A DNA stretch of 64,000 bases, taken from Sphaerospermopsis sp. SIO1G1. Its GTDB lineage: Bacteria > Cyanobacteriota > Cyanobacteriia > Cyanobacteriales > Nostocaceae. How positions within the stretch are numbered: position 1 is the first letter of the stretch; each line of letters begins with the position of its first letter. The notes below the pieces were generated by a model. That model was not told the DNA's origin. It did not search any database and saw only the letters and a program-made list of their open reading frames with translations. Shown here in pieces: positions 25,968 through 34,090 of the stretch. The translations under genes were made by a program, and so were the position numbers. The stretch spans positions 186,001 through 250,000 of the forward strand of contig JAAHFX010000001.1 in NCBI GenBank assembly GCA_010672785.1, in the 5' to 3' direction.

Positions 25968-26605
25968 TGATAATATAAATGGGCAATTTCAAAAATGACG
26001 TAACTTATGTTTTAAGTTTATGAAATAAAGTCTAATCATAAATATATTTGACAAGTTTTAGAATGAATTGTCTTCAATGGTGCTATCCATCATTGTTGAA
26101 AACGATTATAATGTAAAAAATGTCATACTGAGTATTTTGTTATATTTGCATATTCACTATTAACATTTTTGTAATAAATCTTAAATATTAATTTCCTCGT
26201 TTGGGATTATCTATAATTTTTGAGGGAATTAACCACAGAGACGCAGAGATAGCAGATGAGGAAGATAGGAGTTTTGAAGTTAATAGGACTTACGCAACTG
26301 GCATATTTTTTGGCCTAGGGTGCGTGAAATGCGAAAATATTTGAACGTAGACGTTGCATGCAACGTCTCTTTTCCGGAGAGTTCTAATATATACGTAAAT
26401 TCTTCTTCCCTGTTCCCTTCTCCCTGTTCCCTAACTCCAGTTTAATCAATATGTGCAATTAATTTTGCTTGGGTACTTAACACCAAAAATATCAAAAATA
26501 CCCACTTGCTCATGGTTGACTGGATTTTTCTCACATTTGGCATAATGTCCAATATCCGTAAACCAAAATGTTATTATTTAGGATTTGAGGAGTGTAAATA
26601 AAGAT
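25968..26605. other. 638-base intergenic region
   Basis: Upstream region shared by the divergent histidine kinase and binding-protein genes. It holds a partial copy of the ACTTACG-type element (26228-26297), a perfect 20-bp palindrome (26349-26368) and a CCCTGTTCCCTTCTCCC tract near 26408. No gene seen. Confidence 0.5.
26349..26368. repeat. perfect 20-bp palindrome, shared hairpin
   Basis: AGACGTTGCATGCAACGTCT is self-complementary over its full length. The same hairpin with one change recurs inside the element at 32690-32778 (about 32713-32734). Confidence 0.7.
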
Positions 26606-27895
26606 ATGCCAAAATTTAGTTTTTCCCTATTTCTGAGTATAATCACCATTTTCAGCGGTTTATTCATAACTGCCTGTGAGAATACCACTACAACTTCAGA
26701 CAATACAAACGGCACAAATAATAATAGCAGTCAAGGCTTAAAAATTGGTACTTTATTACCAGCAACCGGTGACTTAGCCTCTGTAGGACAACAAATGATT
26801 GGTTCAGTTCCCCTACTTGTAGAAACCGTCAATGCTTGCGGTGGAGTCAACGGAGAATCAGTTACTTTAGTGGAAGTAGATGATCAAACAGATCCTAAAG
26901 CTGGTGCAGCAGGGATGACAAAACTCGCAACTGTAGATCAAGTCGCTGGTGTAGTTGGTTCTTTTGCTAGTAGTGTATCTACCGCAGCTTTACCTATTGC
27001 AGTCAAAAACCAAGTGATGTTAGTTTCTCCTGGTAGTACAAGTCCCGTATTTACAGAAGACGCTAAGAAAGGTACTTTTAAAGGATTTTGGGCGCGGACT
27101 GCTCCACCAGATACCTACCAAGCAGCTGCTTTAGCTCAACTGGCAAACAAAAGAGGATTGAAAAGAGTTTCCACAGCAGTAATTAACAATGATTACGGTG
27201 TAGGTTTTGAAAAAGTCTTTGTAGAAACCTTTGAAAAATTGGGTGGTACAGTCATTAACAAAGATAAACCTGTACGTTATGATCCCAAAGCTCAAACCTT
27301 TCAAACCGAAGCCGGAGCAGCTTTTGCTGGTAAACCTGATGCTGTAGTCGCTGTCATGTATGGTGAAACAGGCAGTTTATTTCTCAAATCTGCTTATCAG
27401 CAAGGTTTAACTGAAGGTGTACAAATATTATTGACTGATGGGGTGAAATCTCCAGAATTTCCAAAACAAGTGGGTAAAAGTCCTGATGGTAAGTTCTTGT
27501 TATCTGGTTCTATAGGTACAGTACCTGGTTCTAATGGTAAAGCCCTAGAAACATTTAATAAGCTGTGGAATGAGAAAAAAGGTGGTTCACCAGGGGAATA
27601 TGCACCTCAAGCTTGGGATGCAGCAGCTTTACTTGTATTAGCAGCACAAGCGGCCCAGGAAAACACTGGAACTGGTATTGCCAATAATATCCGGGAAGTA
27701 GGCGGTGGAGAAGGTACAGAGGTATCTGATGTTTGTGAAGGACTCAAGTTATTAAAAGAAGGACAGAAGATTAATTACCAAGGTGCAAGCGGTAATGTTG
27801 AGATAGATGCCAATGGTGATGTAGTTGGTGTGTATGATATTTGGACTGTGGGAGATGATGGCAAAATCTCTGTCATAGATCAAGTTAGTCCTTAG
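26606..27895 (+). CDS. ABC transporter substrate-binding lipoprotein, branched-chain/neutral amino-acid type, 429 aa
   Basis: The N-terminus is a lipoprotein signal: basic start, hydrophobic run and an FITAC lipobox with the acylated Cys at residue 24, followed by a Thr/Asn/Ser-rich linker. The mature part starts LKIGTLLPATGDLASVG, a hallmark of periplasmic binding-protein type I (LivJ/LivK-like) receptors, with VVGSFASSVSTAALPIA and NNDYGVGFEKVF continuing the fold. It resembles NatB of the Anabaena neutral-amino-acid permease, but I cannot confirm orthology. No permease or ATPase genes are adjacent, as is common for such receptors in Nostocales. ATG at 26606 is preferred to an in-frame TTG at 26585. 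Confidence 0.85.
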   Translation: MPKFSFSLFLSIITIFSGLFITACENTTTTSDNTNGTNNNSSQGLKIGTLLPATGDLASVGQQMIGSVPLLVETVNACGGVNGESVTLVEVDDQTDPKAGAAGMTKLATVDQVAGVVGSFASSVSTAALPIAVKNQVMLVSPGSTSPVFTEDAKKGTFKGFWARTAPPDTYQAAALAQLANKRGLKRVSTAVINNDYGVGFEKVFVETFEKLGGTVINKDKPVRYDPKAQTFQTEAGAAFAGKPDAVVAVMYGETGSLFLKSAYQQGLTEGVQILLTDGVKSPEFPKQVGKSPDGKFLLSGSIGTVPGSNGKALETFNKLWNEKKGGSPGEYAPQAWDAAALLVLAAQAAQENTGTGIANNIREVGGGEGTEVSDVCEGLKLLKEGQKINYQGASGNVEIDANGDVVGVYDIWTVGDDGKISVIDQVSP

Positions 27896-27902
27896 TATAG
27901 TT

Positions 27903-28100
27903 AGGGTTTGCAGCAAAAAGTGATCAGTGGAGGCTCAGAGGCAGGGTGCAGGGTGCAGGGTGCAGGGTGCAGGGTGCAGGGTGCAGGGAGTAGTTTTCAA
28001 GCTTTGATACTCTAAAATCTTCCCCTCACCCACTCACCCACTCTTCCCCTCTCCCACTCTTCCCCTCATCAGTCACCAATCCCTTTTTGCTGCAAACCCT
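27903..28100. repeat. 198-bp inverted-repeat element enclosing a 7-bp tandem repeat
   Basis: AGGGTTTGCAGCAAAAAG at 27903-27920 has its exact reverse complement at 28083-28100. Between them is a heptad array, GCAGGGT six times and a variant (27941-27989), then a CCCACTC-rich tract. The right arm reaches the stop codon of the convergent minus-strand gene, so the structure probably also ends transcription from both sides. Confidence 0.75.
27941..27989. repeat. STRR heptanucleotide array (GCAGGGT)7
   Basis: Six perfect GCAGGGT units and a seventh ending in A. Heptad arrays of this kind (STRRs) are known from heterocystous cyanobacteria. Confidence 0.85.
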
Positions 28101-30796
28101 CATTCAAGAGGATAATGTTGTTGTAAAAACTCCTTAGCTTCCGCTTCATCCCTAATGACTCCATCTAAAGTAGCTGTTAATAAATCATCTAAAATTTGCT
28201 TAAAGATAGGACTAGGTTTATAACCCAAACGCTTTAAATCATTCCCATTTAACAAAGGCTGGACGTTAATTAACTTCGTAAAATAAACCCAAATTTGACT
28301 CCTAATCTTTCTTTGACTTCGTACAGCAATGAGAATCAAAGTTTGTAAGTCATACTTTTTCAACAAATGTACAATTTCACTTGATAATTGACAATTGGGT
28401 AAAGTAGTAGTTATCTCATTTTGTCGTTCCGCTAATTTCACCAGTCGAGTAATACAATCATCAGCTAATTGTAGATTTGTAGCTACCTTACCTCTATATT
28501 CTGGGGCTAGATGGGTAATTAACAACTCCAAACGTATTTGCCAATGATTTAATCTTTGCTGTTGATCGAATCTCCGAAAACAAATCTCTAATAATCTTAG
28601 TTGTCTGAAAATATCTTGATTTAATTTCAGGCTATTATGAATACATTGTAAAGCCTGTAAATCATCTAATAATTTTAATGCTGATTGCCAATAAGGTGCT
28701 TGTAAAATATATTTTAATTCTGTTTTTAACCGAGTTTGCAAGGCAGGAGTTTTAACATTTTTCTGGGATGTGCGATCATAAACACCACTATTAATTGCAT
28801 AACGAATAAATTCTGCTGTTTGTTTTTCCAAAGTAAATCCAAACCTAACAGCAAAACGCACACCACGATAAATCCGTGTTGGATCTTCAATAAAACTATT
28901 AGGATGTAAAACCCGAACTTGCTTTGCTTGTAAATCTAAATAACCACTAAAAAAATCTAACAATTCACCACTTCTTGGCGCAGTTAACCTTAATGCCATT
29001 GCATTAATAGTAAAATCTCTTCTATACAAATCTTGGCGAATAGAACTAGCTTCTACTTCTGGGTTAGCTGCTGGATAAGGATAAAATTCAGTTCTAGAAG
29101 TAGCAATATCCACCCATAAAGAATCGAACTCTGGATCTTTATGCCACAATAAAGCCGCAGTTTGAAATGCACCATGAACTTCTAACCGAGCATGGCTATA
29201 AATTTCTTGTAGTGCTTTTGCTAATTCTACACCTGCACCAACATCGGCTGTGCGATGAAAACCATCTACAACTAAATCAATATCATTAATCATTAAAGTT
29301 CCAGTTTCAGCTTCAGATAAAATTAAGTCTCGCACTGCACCACCTACTAAATAAAGATGCCATCCTCTTTTTTCAGCTTCCTGGGATGCAATGTTTAACA
29401 ATTGCCAAAGTTGAGGAGTTAATTTACTTTGTAATTGTGGCAGATCAATCTGCTTTTCATCATCTTTTTTGATTTGGTGATTAACTATTTCTGCTTGATA
29501 TAATTCCCTTAACACATCAGTTCTAGTCACCATCCCCACTAAATTATCATTTTCTAAAACGGGTAAGCGACCAATATCATAGGTGACAATTAGAGATTCT
29601 ATTTGTGGTAAAATTGTGTCAGGATTGATTGTTTTTAAGTTAGTTTTCATATAGCCCTTCACAGGGGCATGATTAAAACCATGATGTAAGGCAATATCTA
29701 AATCACGACGAGAAATTATCCCCACTAATTTACCTTGTTCATTCACTATAGATAAACCAGAATGTCCATATCTTAATAAAATTCTCTGGGCTTCAGAAAT
29801 AGTAGTTTCTGGACGAATAGTCCGCACAGGAGATGACATAATATCTCTGGCTGTGGGAGGATGGGGAATTTGTTGTTTTAAGGATTCTAATAATTGTTGT
29901 AAAACAGCTTGGGAATCATTAGTTTTCATATTTAAAGAAGCAGCTTGGGAATGTCCACCACCACCAAAATGTTGCAATAAAATATTGAGATTTGTTCTGG
30001 GAATTTGAGTTCTACCAATTACAGTTAAGCGTGATTCTCCATTTTCTAAAGAATATTCATGTCCTAATAAAATGGCATCAATTTCTGTTAACTCAATCAA
30101 TTCCGAGACTAAATGTGATAACCCAGGCATAAAATTATCAGTTGTTAATTTCACCCAAGCAATGGTATATCCATGCAGACATACCGATTGTAGATTCTCC
30201 AATGCTTGAGTTAATAGTTGTTGTAATTGGGGAGATAAACCAGGATCACGGTAAGTGGAAATTACTGATAGACTCGCTCCTCGTTCCATCAACCAAGCTA
30301 AAGCTAAAGCATCTCTAAATGTAGATTGATTGTAAGTCAATGAACCGGTATCAACATGAATTCCCAACGCCATAACTGTTGCTTGGGCCGCAGAGAGGGA
30401 AATATCTCGTTTTTGCAGTTCTTCTACCATTAAAGTAGTAGTTGCTCCCACCCTATCTATATATAAACGTGTATGAGGAATATCTCCATCTTGGGTAAGA
30501 TGATGATCATAAACAATAATTTCTTGCACATTTGGGAAATCTAACCATTCCCCAGATTTACCTAAGCGATCGCGCTGTTGAGTATCTACAATCATTAAAG
30601 AACGAAGATTTTCAGGACTAACAGAACGGCGCTCAATTAAAGGAAATTCATCTCGATACAACGCCAAAAAATCCCTAACTGGTGGATGCGCTCCCCCAGT
30701 GAGAACAATCTTACTCCCTGGTTTGAGGCAACTTAACCCCACAGCAGCACCCAGAGCATCAAAATCAGCAGTTGTATGACAGAGAATTAAATCCAT
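28100..30796 (-). CDS. DHH-CBS-tRNA nucleotidyltransferase/poly(A) polymerase family protein, 898 aa
   Basis: Three parts in order. Residues 1-310 are a DHH phosphoesterase unit (CHTTADFDALGAAVGL, VDTQQRD, YDHH, then the DHHA1 motif HFGGGGHSQAASL). Residues about 318-430 are two CBS domains (ARDIMSSPVRTI..., KGYMKTNLKTI...), usually adenylate-binding. From about 465 comes the class II nucleotidyltransferase head with LVGGAVRDLIL and the catalytic INDIDLVVDG Asp pair, then the RNA-binding region with an RRDFTINAMALRL motif. Cyanobacteria split CCA addition between CC-adding and A-adding enzymes; this protein is in that family but I cannot tell which activity it has. The ATG at 30796 lies four bases from a repeat element that forms its upstream leader. 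Confidence 0.88.
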   Translation of the reverse strand: MDLILCHTTADFDALGAAVGLSCLKPGSKIVLTGGAHPPVRDFLALYRDEFPLIERRSVSPENLRSLMIVDTQQRDRLGKSGEWLDFPNVQEIIVYDHHLTQDGDIPHTRLYIDRVGATTTLMVEELQKRDISLSAAQATVMALGIHVDTGSLTYNQSTFRDALALAWLMERGASLSVISTYRDPGLSPQLQQLLTQALENLQSVCLHGYTIAWVKLTTDNFMPGLSHLVSELIELTEIDAILLGHEYSLENGESRLTVIGRTQIPRTNLNILLQHFGGGGHSQAASLNMKTNDSQAVLQQLLESLKQQIPHPPTARDIMSSPVRTIRPETTISEAQRILLRYGHSGLSIVNEQGKLVGIISRRDLDIALHHGFNHAPVKGYMKTNLKTINPDTILPQIESLIVTYDIGRLPVLENDNLVGMVTRTDVLRELYQAEIVNHQIKKDDEKQIDLPQLQSKLTPQLWQLLNIASQEAEKRGWHLYLVGGAVRDLILSEAETGTLMINDIDLVVDGFHRTADVGAGVELAKALQEIYSHARLEVHGAFQTAALLWHKDPEFDSLWVDIATSRTEFYPYPAANPEVEASSIRQDLYRRDFTINAMALRLTAPRSGELLDFFSGYLDLQAKQVRVLHPNSFIEDPTRIYRGVRFAVRFGFTLEKQTAEFIRYAINSGVYDRTSQKNVKTPALQTRLKTELKYILQAPYWQSALKLLDDLQALQCIHNSLKLNQDIFRQLRLLEICFRRFDQQQRLNHWQIRLELLITHLAPEYRGKVATNLQLADDCITRLVKLAERQNEITTTLPNCQLSSEIVHLLKKYDLQTLILIAVRSQRKIRSQIWVYFTKLINVQPLLNGNDLKRLGYKPSPIFKQILDDLLTATLDGVIRDEAEAKEFLQQHYPLE

Positions 30797-31152
30797 GATT
30801 TCAGTTATCAGTTGTCAGTTGTCAGTTAGCAGTTAGCAGTTGTCAGTTAGCAGTTGTCAGTTATAAAGCATCAACAGGTTGATTTTAGGGACTGATAAGA
30901 AATAAATTAACCCAATCGCTGTCACTCACCACAATGACAATTTTTTCTCCCTACACCCTACACCCTGCACCCCGCACCCTGCACCCCACACCCTGCACCC
31001 TGCACCCTGCACCACCCTATTCCCTGATAACTGATCAACTGTTACAAAGCAGACGTAAAATATTAAATGATCAAATGATCAATCCAGCCTGTTGATTTGA
31101 CATTAACAGTCTTGGGTGTAGTTATGATTCCAAAGTGTTGGGAAAAGTAAAA
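30797..31152. other. 356-base divergent intergenic region built largely of repeats
   Basis: Dominated by the element at 30801-31034; the remaining 118 bases before psbZ contain AT-rich sequence with a repeated TGATCAA word and presumably the psbZ promoter, which I cannot pinpoint. Confidence 0.5.
30801..31034. repeat. inverted-repeat element with two nine-unit heptad arrays
   Basis: TCAGTTATCA at 30801-30810 is inverted as TGATAACTGA at 31025-31034. Next to the left end lie nine 7-bp units of (T/G)CAGTT(A/G) (30801-30863). Near the right end lie nine 7-bp units of the C(T/C)(A/G)CACC type (30951-31013). The sequence between them shares GGGACTGA and GACAATTTTTTCTCCCT with the region 32268-32324. 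Confidence 0.7.
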
Positions 31153-31341
31153 ATGAGCCTAATATTTCAAGTTGCTTTAGTATCTCTAGTTCTGATGTCC
31201 TTTGTCCTAGTTGTGGGTGTTCCCGTTGTTTACGCAACACCTCAAAATTGGATAGAATCTAAAAAATTGCTTTGGGTTGGTTCTGGAGTTTGGGTTGTCC
31301 TAGTGGTTTTAGTTGGTATATTAAACTTTTTTGTGGTTTAG
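31153..31341 (+). CDS. psbZ: photosystem II protein PsbZ (Ycf9), 62 aa
   Basis: A 62-residue protein with two transmembrane helices (about 3-25 and 38-60) joined by a loop with [11 protein letters not shown]. Length, helix spacing and the VVGVPVVYA and VLNFFVV-like ends (here GILNFFVV) match PsbZ, a peripheral PSII subunit that stabilises antenna interactions. The ATG at 31153 gives the standard family length; an in-frame TTG at 31135 would add six residues. ribH follows on the same strand, an arrangement I recall from other cyanobacteria. Confidence 0.95.
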   Translation: MSLIFQVALVSLVLMSFVLVVGVPVVYATPQNWIESKKLLWVGSGVWVVLVVLVGILNFFVV

Positions 31342-31387
31342 TCTACGGCTGTGATCAGCCCCTAGCACATAATATAAAAACCAGAGG

Positions 31388-31467
31388 AGCGGGAAAGTAA
31401 AGTTAACAGGACTAAGAAGCAAAAATTTGTTTATGATTGTTTCTGTCCTGGTTCTTGCTTTCCTGCT
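31388..31467. repeat. imperfect long hairpin between psbZ and ribH
   Basis: AGCGGGAAAGTAAAGTTAAC... (31388-31412) is imperfectly complementary to 31445-31467 (GTCCTGGTTCTTGCTTTCCT...). About 20 pairs form with small mismatches around a 32-base loop. It could attenuate read-through or be a MITE relic. Confidence 0.45.
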
Positions 31468-31524
31468 TTTCTGTTTTGTATCGAGAAAAGATTAGCTAAG
31501 AAGTTATAGTCAAAAGAGGCAGTC

Positions 31525-32082
31525 ATGGCAGTTTTTGAGGGAAATTTTACCCAAACAGAGCCTTTACGGTTTGCGTTGGTAATTGGTAGATTTAATGACT
31601 TAGTGACAATGAAGCTTTTAGCAGGATGTCAAGATTGCCTAAAACGCCACGGTATAGATCCTGATCCCCAAGGAAGTCAAGTTGATTATGTTTGGGTTCC
31701 AGGCAGTTTTGAAGTTCCCACTGTTGCTCGTCAGTTGGCTCTCTCCCATCGTTATGATGCCATAATTTGTTTAGGTGCAGTCATAAAAGGTCAAACTCCC
31801 CATTTTGATTATGTATCAGCGGAAGTTTCTAAAGGTATAGCAGCAGCCAGTTTCCAAACAGGTGTACCTGTAATTTTCGGAATTTTGACTACAGATACCA
31901 TGCAGCAAGCTTTGGAAAGGGCTGGGATTAAGAGTAATCATGGTTGGGATTATGCTATGAATGCTATAGAAATGGCTAGTTTAATGCGGCAGTTAAATTT
32001 TAACTTGGCAGAATCTGACCCTAAAAATGTCCAGTCTTTACCTGCATCCAGACAAAATTCTGTTGAGTCAGAGGTAATTTAG
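31525..32082 (+). CDS. ribH: 6,7-dimethyl-8-ribityllumazine synthase
   Basis: RibH condenses the pyrimidinedione intermediate with dihydroxybutanone phosphate to form lumazine, the penultimate riboflavin step. Family motifs: [11 protein letters not shown] near the N-terminus, VPGSFEVP (substrate binding), [16 protein letters not shown] with the catalytic His region, and [17 protein letters not shown]. Residue count (185) is slightly longer than usual (about 155-165) because of a short non-conserved C-terminal tail. The ATG follows an AGAGGCAG Shine-Dalgarno region. Cytoplasmic; the enzyme normally forms a 60-subunit or pentameric shell. Confidence 0.96.
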   Translation: MAVFEGNFTQTEPLRFALVIGRFNDLVTMKLLAGCQDCLKRHGIDPDPQGSQVDYVWVPGSFEVPTVARQLALSHRYDAIICLGAVIKGQTPHFDYVSAEVSKGIAAASFQTGVPVIFGILTTDTMQQALERAGIKSNHGWDYAMNAIEMASLMRQLNFNLAESDPKNVQSLPASRQNSVESEVI

Positions 32083-32509
32083 ATTATTATTCATTGGTGT
32101 CAACTTTAGGTAAAACCTATATCTTGGGAAGAACTCAAGTTCCTTGCTCATAGCGAAAGTCATCTCAAGATAACTCAATGCTAAGAACACTGGCTAGTAC
32201 ACTGGCTGGGTGGAGAGCTAAGGTTGAGACAGGGTATAGGATGTAGAGTGTAGGATGAAAAGCCGATTTGAGGGACTGACCCCAGTTGCAGTCACTCCGT
32301 GAAGACAATTTTTTCTCCCTGCACCCTGCCTCTGGAACTCTACGACACTTCAGTAACCCCTATCCCCCTGCACCCTGCACCCTGTCTAATTCTGGGGCAA
32401 CTACGGGGGGTTTGCCCCTAGATATTCATGTTTTTCTGCCAGAAAGAAATTTTGGACTGGGGGTTGACAAACCAAGAAAAATCTGAGATATTAATAAAGT
32501 GTTCGATTT
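32083..32509. other. 427-base intergenic region with dispersed repeat
   Basis: Between ribH and tRNA-Gly. GACAGGGT (32229-32236) and ACCCTGTC (about 32378-32385) are inverted ends around GGGACTGACC, GACAATTTTTTCTCCCT and CCCTGCA heptads, the same components as in 30880-31013. No convincing gene; a 66-codon ORF at 32286-32486 is a by-product of the repeats. Confidence 0.55.
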
Positions 32510-32581
32510 GCGGGTGTAGCTCAGTGGTAGAGCGCAACCTTGCCAAGGTTGATGTCGTGGGTTCGAATCCCATCACCCGCT
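32510..32581 (+). tRNA. tRNA-Gly (anticodon GCC)
   Basis: The acceptor stem GCGGGTG (32510-32516) pairs with CACCCGC (32574-32580), followed by discriminator T. The D arm is GCTCAGTGGTAGAGC, the anticodon arm CAACC-TTGCCAA-GGTTG gives anticodon GCC, and the T arm contains GGTTCGAATCC. The 3' CCA is not encoded. Total 72 bases. Confidence 0.97.
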
Positions 32582-33019
32582 TGGTAAATATTTAGTCTTA
32601 AGTATTTTTATATTAATAAGGTTGTTTATTGATTTGATTGATAATATTACCTAAATTTTAAATATAATTTAATAGCATTGCTGATCAAAAGACATCTCCA
32701 AAAAAGATTGTGGAGACGTTGCACGCAACGTCTCTACAAGGGTTTCAAATCACGCAAAGTTAATTTCCGGAGATGTCTAAAGGTGTAACTTTGCAATTTC
32801 ATAGCTTAATTTCAGCAGTGCTATTCATGACTGGTTTGAATTGTAATATTACTTACGGGGTTTATGGCTATTTTTTACCCCTATGCCATAATAATAAACA
32901 ATAAGAAGAGCTAAGGGGTCATAATTGGGGTAATCGCGTTAGCTAGTAGGATATTGACGAATAAGCGAAAATTTAAAAATATTCCTTGGTATATATAGTC
33001 CAGAGGTTGTTGAGAAAAT
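32582..33019. other. 438-base intergenic region
   Basis: Contains the element at 32690-32778; the rest is AT-rich upstream sequence of the CHAT gene. No additional gene is seen. Confidence 0.5.
32690..32778. repeat. MITE-like element, ends AGACATCTCC / GGAGATGTCT
   Basis: Exact 10-bp terminal inverted repeats bound an 89-bp element with an internal hairpin GAGACGTTG and CAACGTCTC (about 32713-32734) that is nearly identical to the palindrome at 26349-26368. Confidence 0.7.
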
Positions 33020-34090
33020 ATGAACACAATTGACTATCACGATTTTCAAATATTAGTTGACAAAAATAACAATATTCGAGCTTCTTCAGAACAAGGAGAC
33101 GAATCAGGTGAATTACGGTTAGAAACAAATCAAATTCAACTTACATTACCACTGATTGAATCTCGATCAACAAATACACAATTGCTCAAATCGCTAGGCA
33201 GCCAATTGTACCAAGCGCTTTTTCCAACAGAAATTCATGGACTTTTCCGCGCTACAATTGCCGCTGCACAAACGAATAACTATAATGTACGTTTACGGTT
33301 AGTGTTTGACTCTCCAGAACTTGCTTCCCTACCTTGGGAATTTCTCTATGATGAACGAACAAATACCTTCCTTGCAAATAATACCCAAACCGTACTTTCT
33401 CGTTATATTGATGTTCCCCTGCAAAAGCGTGAAGTTAAAGCTGCTGATTTACCTCTCAAAGTTTTGCTAGTTATATCCAGTCCTACTAACTTAGCTCAAT
33501 TGGACGTGACTGGAGAAGAAAAACTAATTCGTGAAGCATTAGCAAAACACATCGCATCGGGAACAATTGAGTTAGATGTGATACAAGATGCAAATATTCG
33601 CAATATCAACCAAAAGTTACGTGAGAAGTCTTACAATATCTTCCATTTTATAGGTCATGGTGTGTTTGAAAACAACAAAGGCCAGATTGCTCTAGTAGAT
33701 AATGATGGTAAATCCAAACTATTGGATGATGAGAGTTTTGCTAACTTTTTCTTAGGTAACAGTAATGTGGGGTTGGTGGTGTTAAATTCCTGTCAGGGTG
33801 CGACGGTATCTTCCCATCAAGCATTTGCAGGTACAGCACCTAACCTAGTACGAAAAGGAATACCAGCAGTAGTCGCTATGCAATATTCCATTCTTGATAG
33901 CACTGCTAAGTTGTTTGCTGATGAGTTTTACCGTACTCTGGCATTAGGCTGGCCTGTAGATGCTGCTATCCAAACAACTCGCAATGCTATTTCTATGGAA
34001 GTGGGATTAGATCAACCTGACTTTGCTACACCAGTGCTATATATGCGAGCAAAGGATGGAATTATTATGAAAAAAAAAATGACGATGTAG
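33020..34090 (+). CDS. CHAT-domain protein, N-terminal part of a frameshift-split CHAT-WD40 gene
   Basis: The 356-residue frame holds a complete CHAT domain (about residues 60-345). The caspase-like dyad is His213 in HFIGHGVF and Cys258 in LNSCQGA; LPWEFLYD and AVVAMQYSI are further CHAT landmarks. There is no signal peptide, so it is cytoplasmic. The frame stops at 34088-34090, only three codons after a run of ten A residues (34070-34079). In the -1 frame, coding sequence continues from the A-run straight into the WD40 repeats with no usable start codon of its own. The likely intact product is one CHAT-WD40 protein of about 695 residues. The stop may reflect a real frameshift mutation, slippage-based expression, or a homopolymer sequencing error. 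Confidence 0.82.
   Translation: MNTIDYHDFQILVDKNNNIRASSEQGDESGELRLETNQIQLTLPLIESRSTNTQLLKSLGSQLYQALFPTEIHGLFRATIAAAQTNNYNVRLRLVFDSPELASLPWEFLYDERTNTFLANNTQTVLSRYIDVPLQKREVKAADLPLKVLLVISSPTNLAQLDVTGEEKLIREALAKHIASGTIELDVIQDANIRNINQKLREKSYNIFHFIGHGVFENNKGQIALVDNDGKSKLLDDESFANFFLGNSNVGLVVLNSCQGATVSSHQAFAGTAPNLVRKGIPAVVAMQYSILDSTAKLFADEFYRTLALGWPVDAAIQTTRNAISMEVGLDQPDFATPVLYMRAKDGIIMKKKMTM
34070..34079 (+). other. A10 slippery run at the CHAT/WD40 junction
   Basis: Ten consecutive A residues follow ATG at 34067-34069. A -1 slip here (AAA AAA A) joins the CHAT frame to the WD40 frame exactly. Confidence 0.8.

Noticed and set aside
32286..32486. 66-codon ORF before tRNA-Gly
   Set aside because: Composed of dispersed repeat and CCCTGCA heptads; Pro/Ser-rich by-product.
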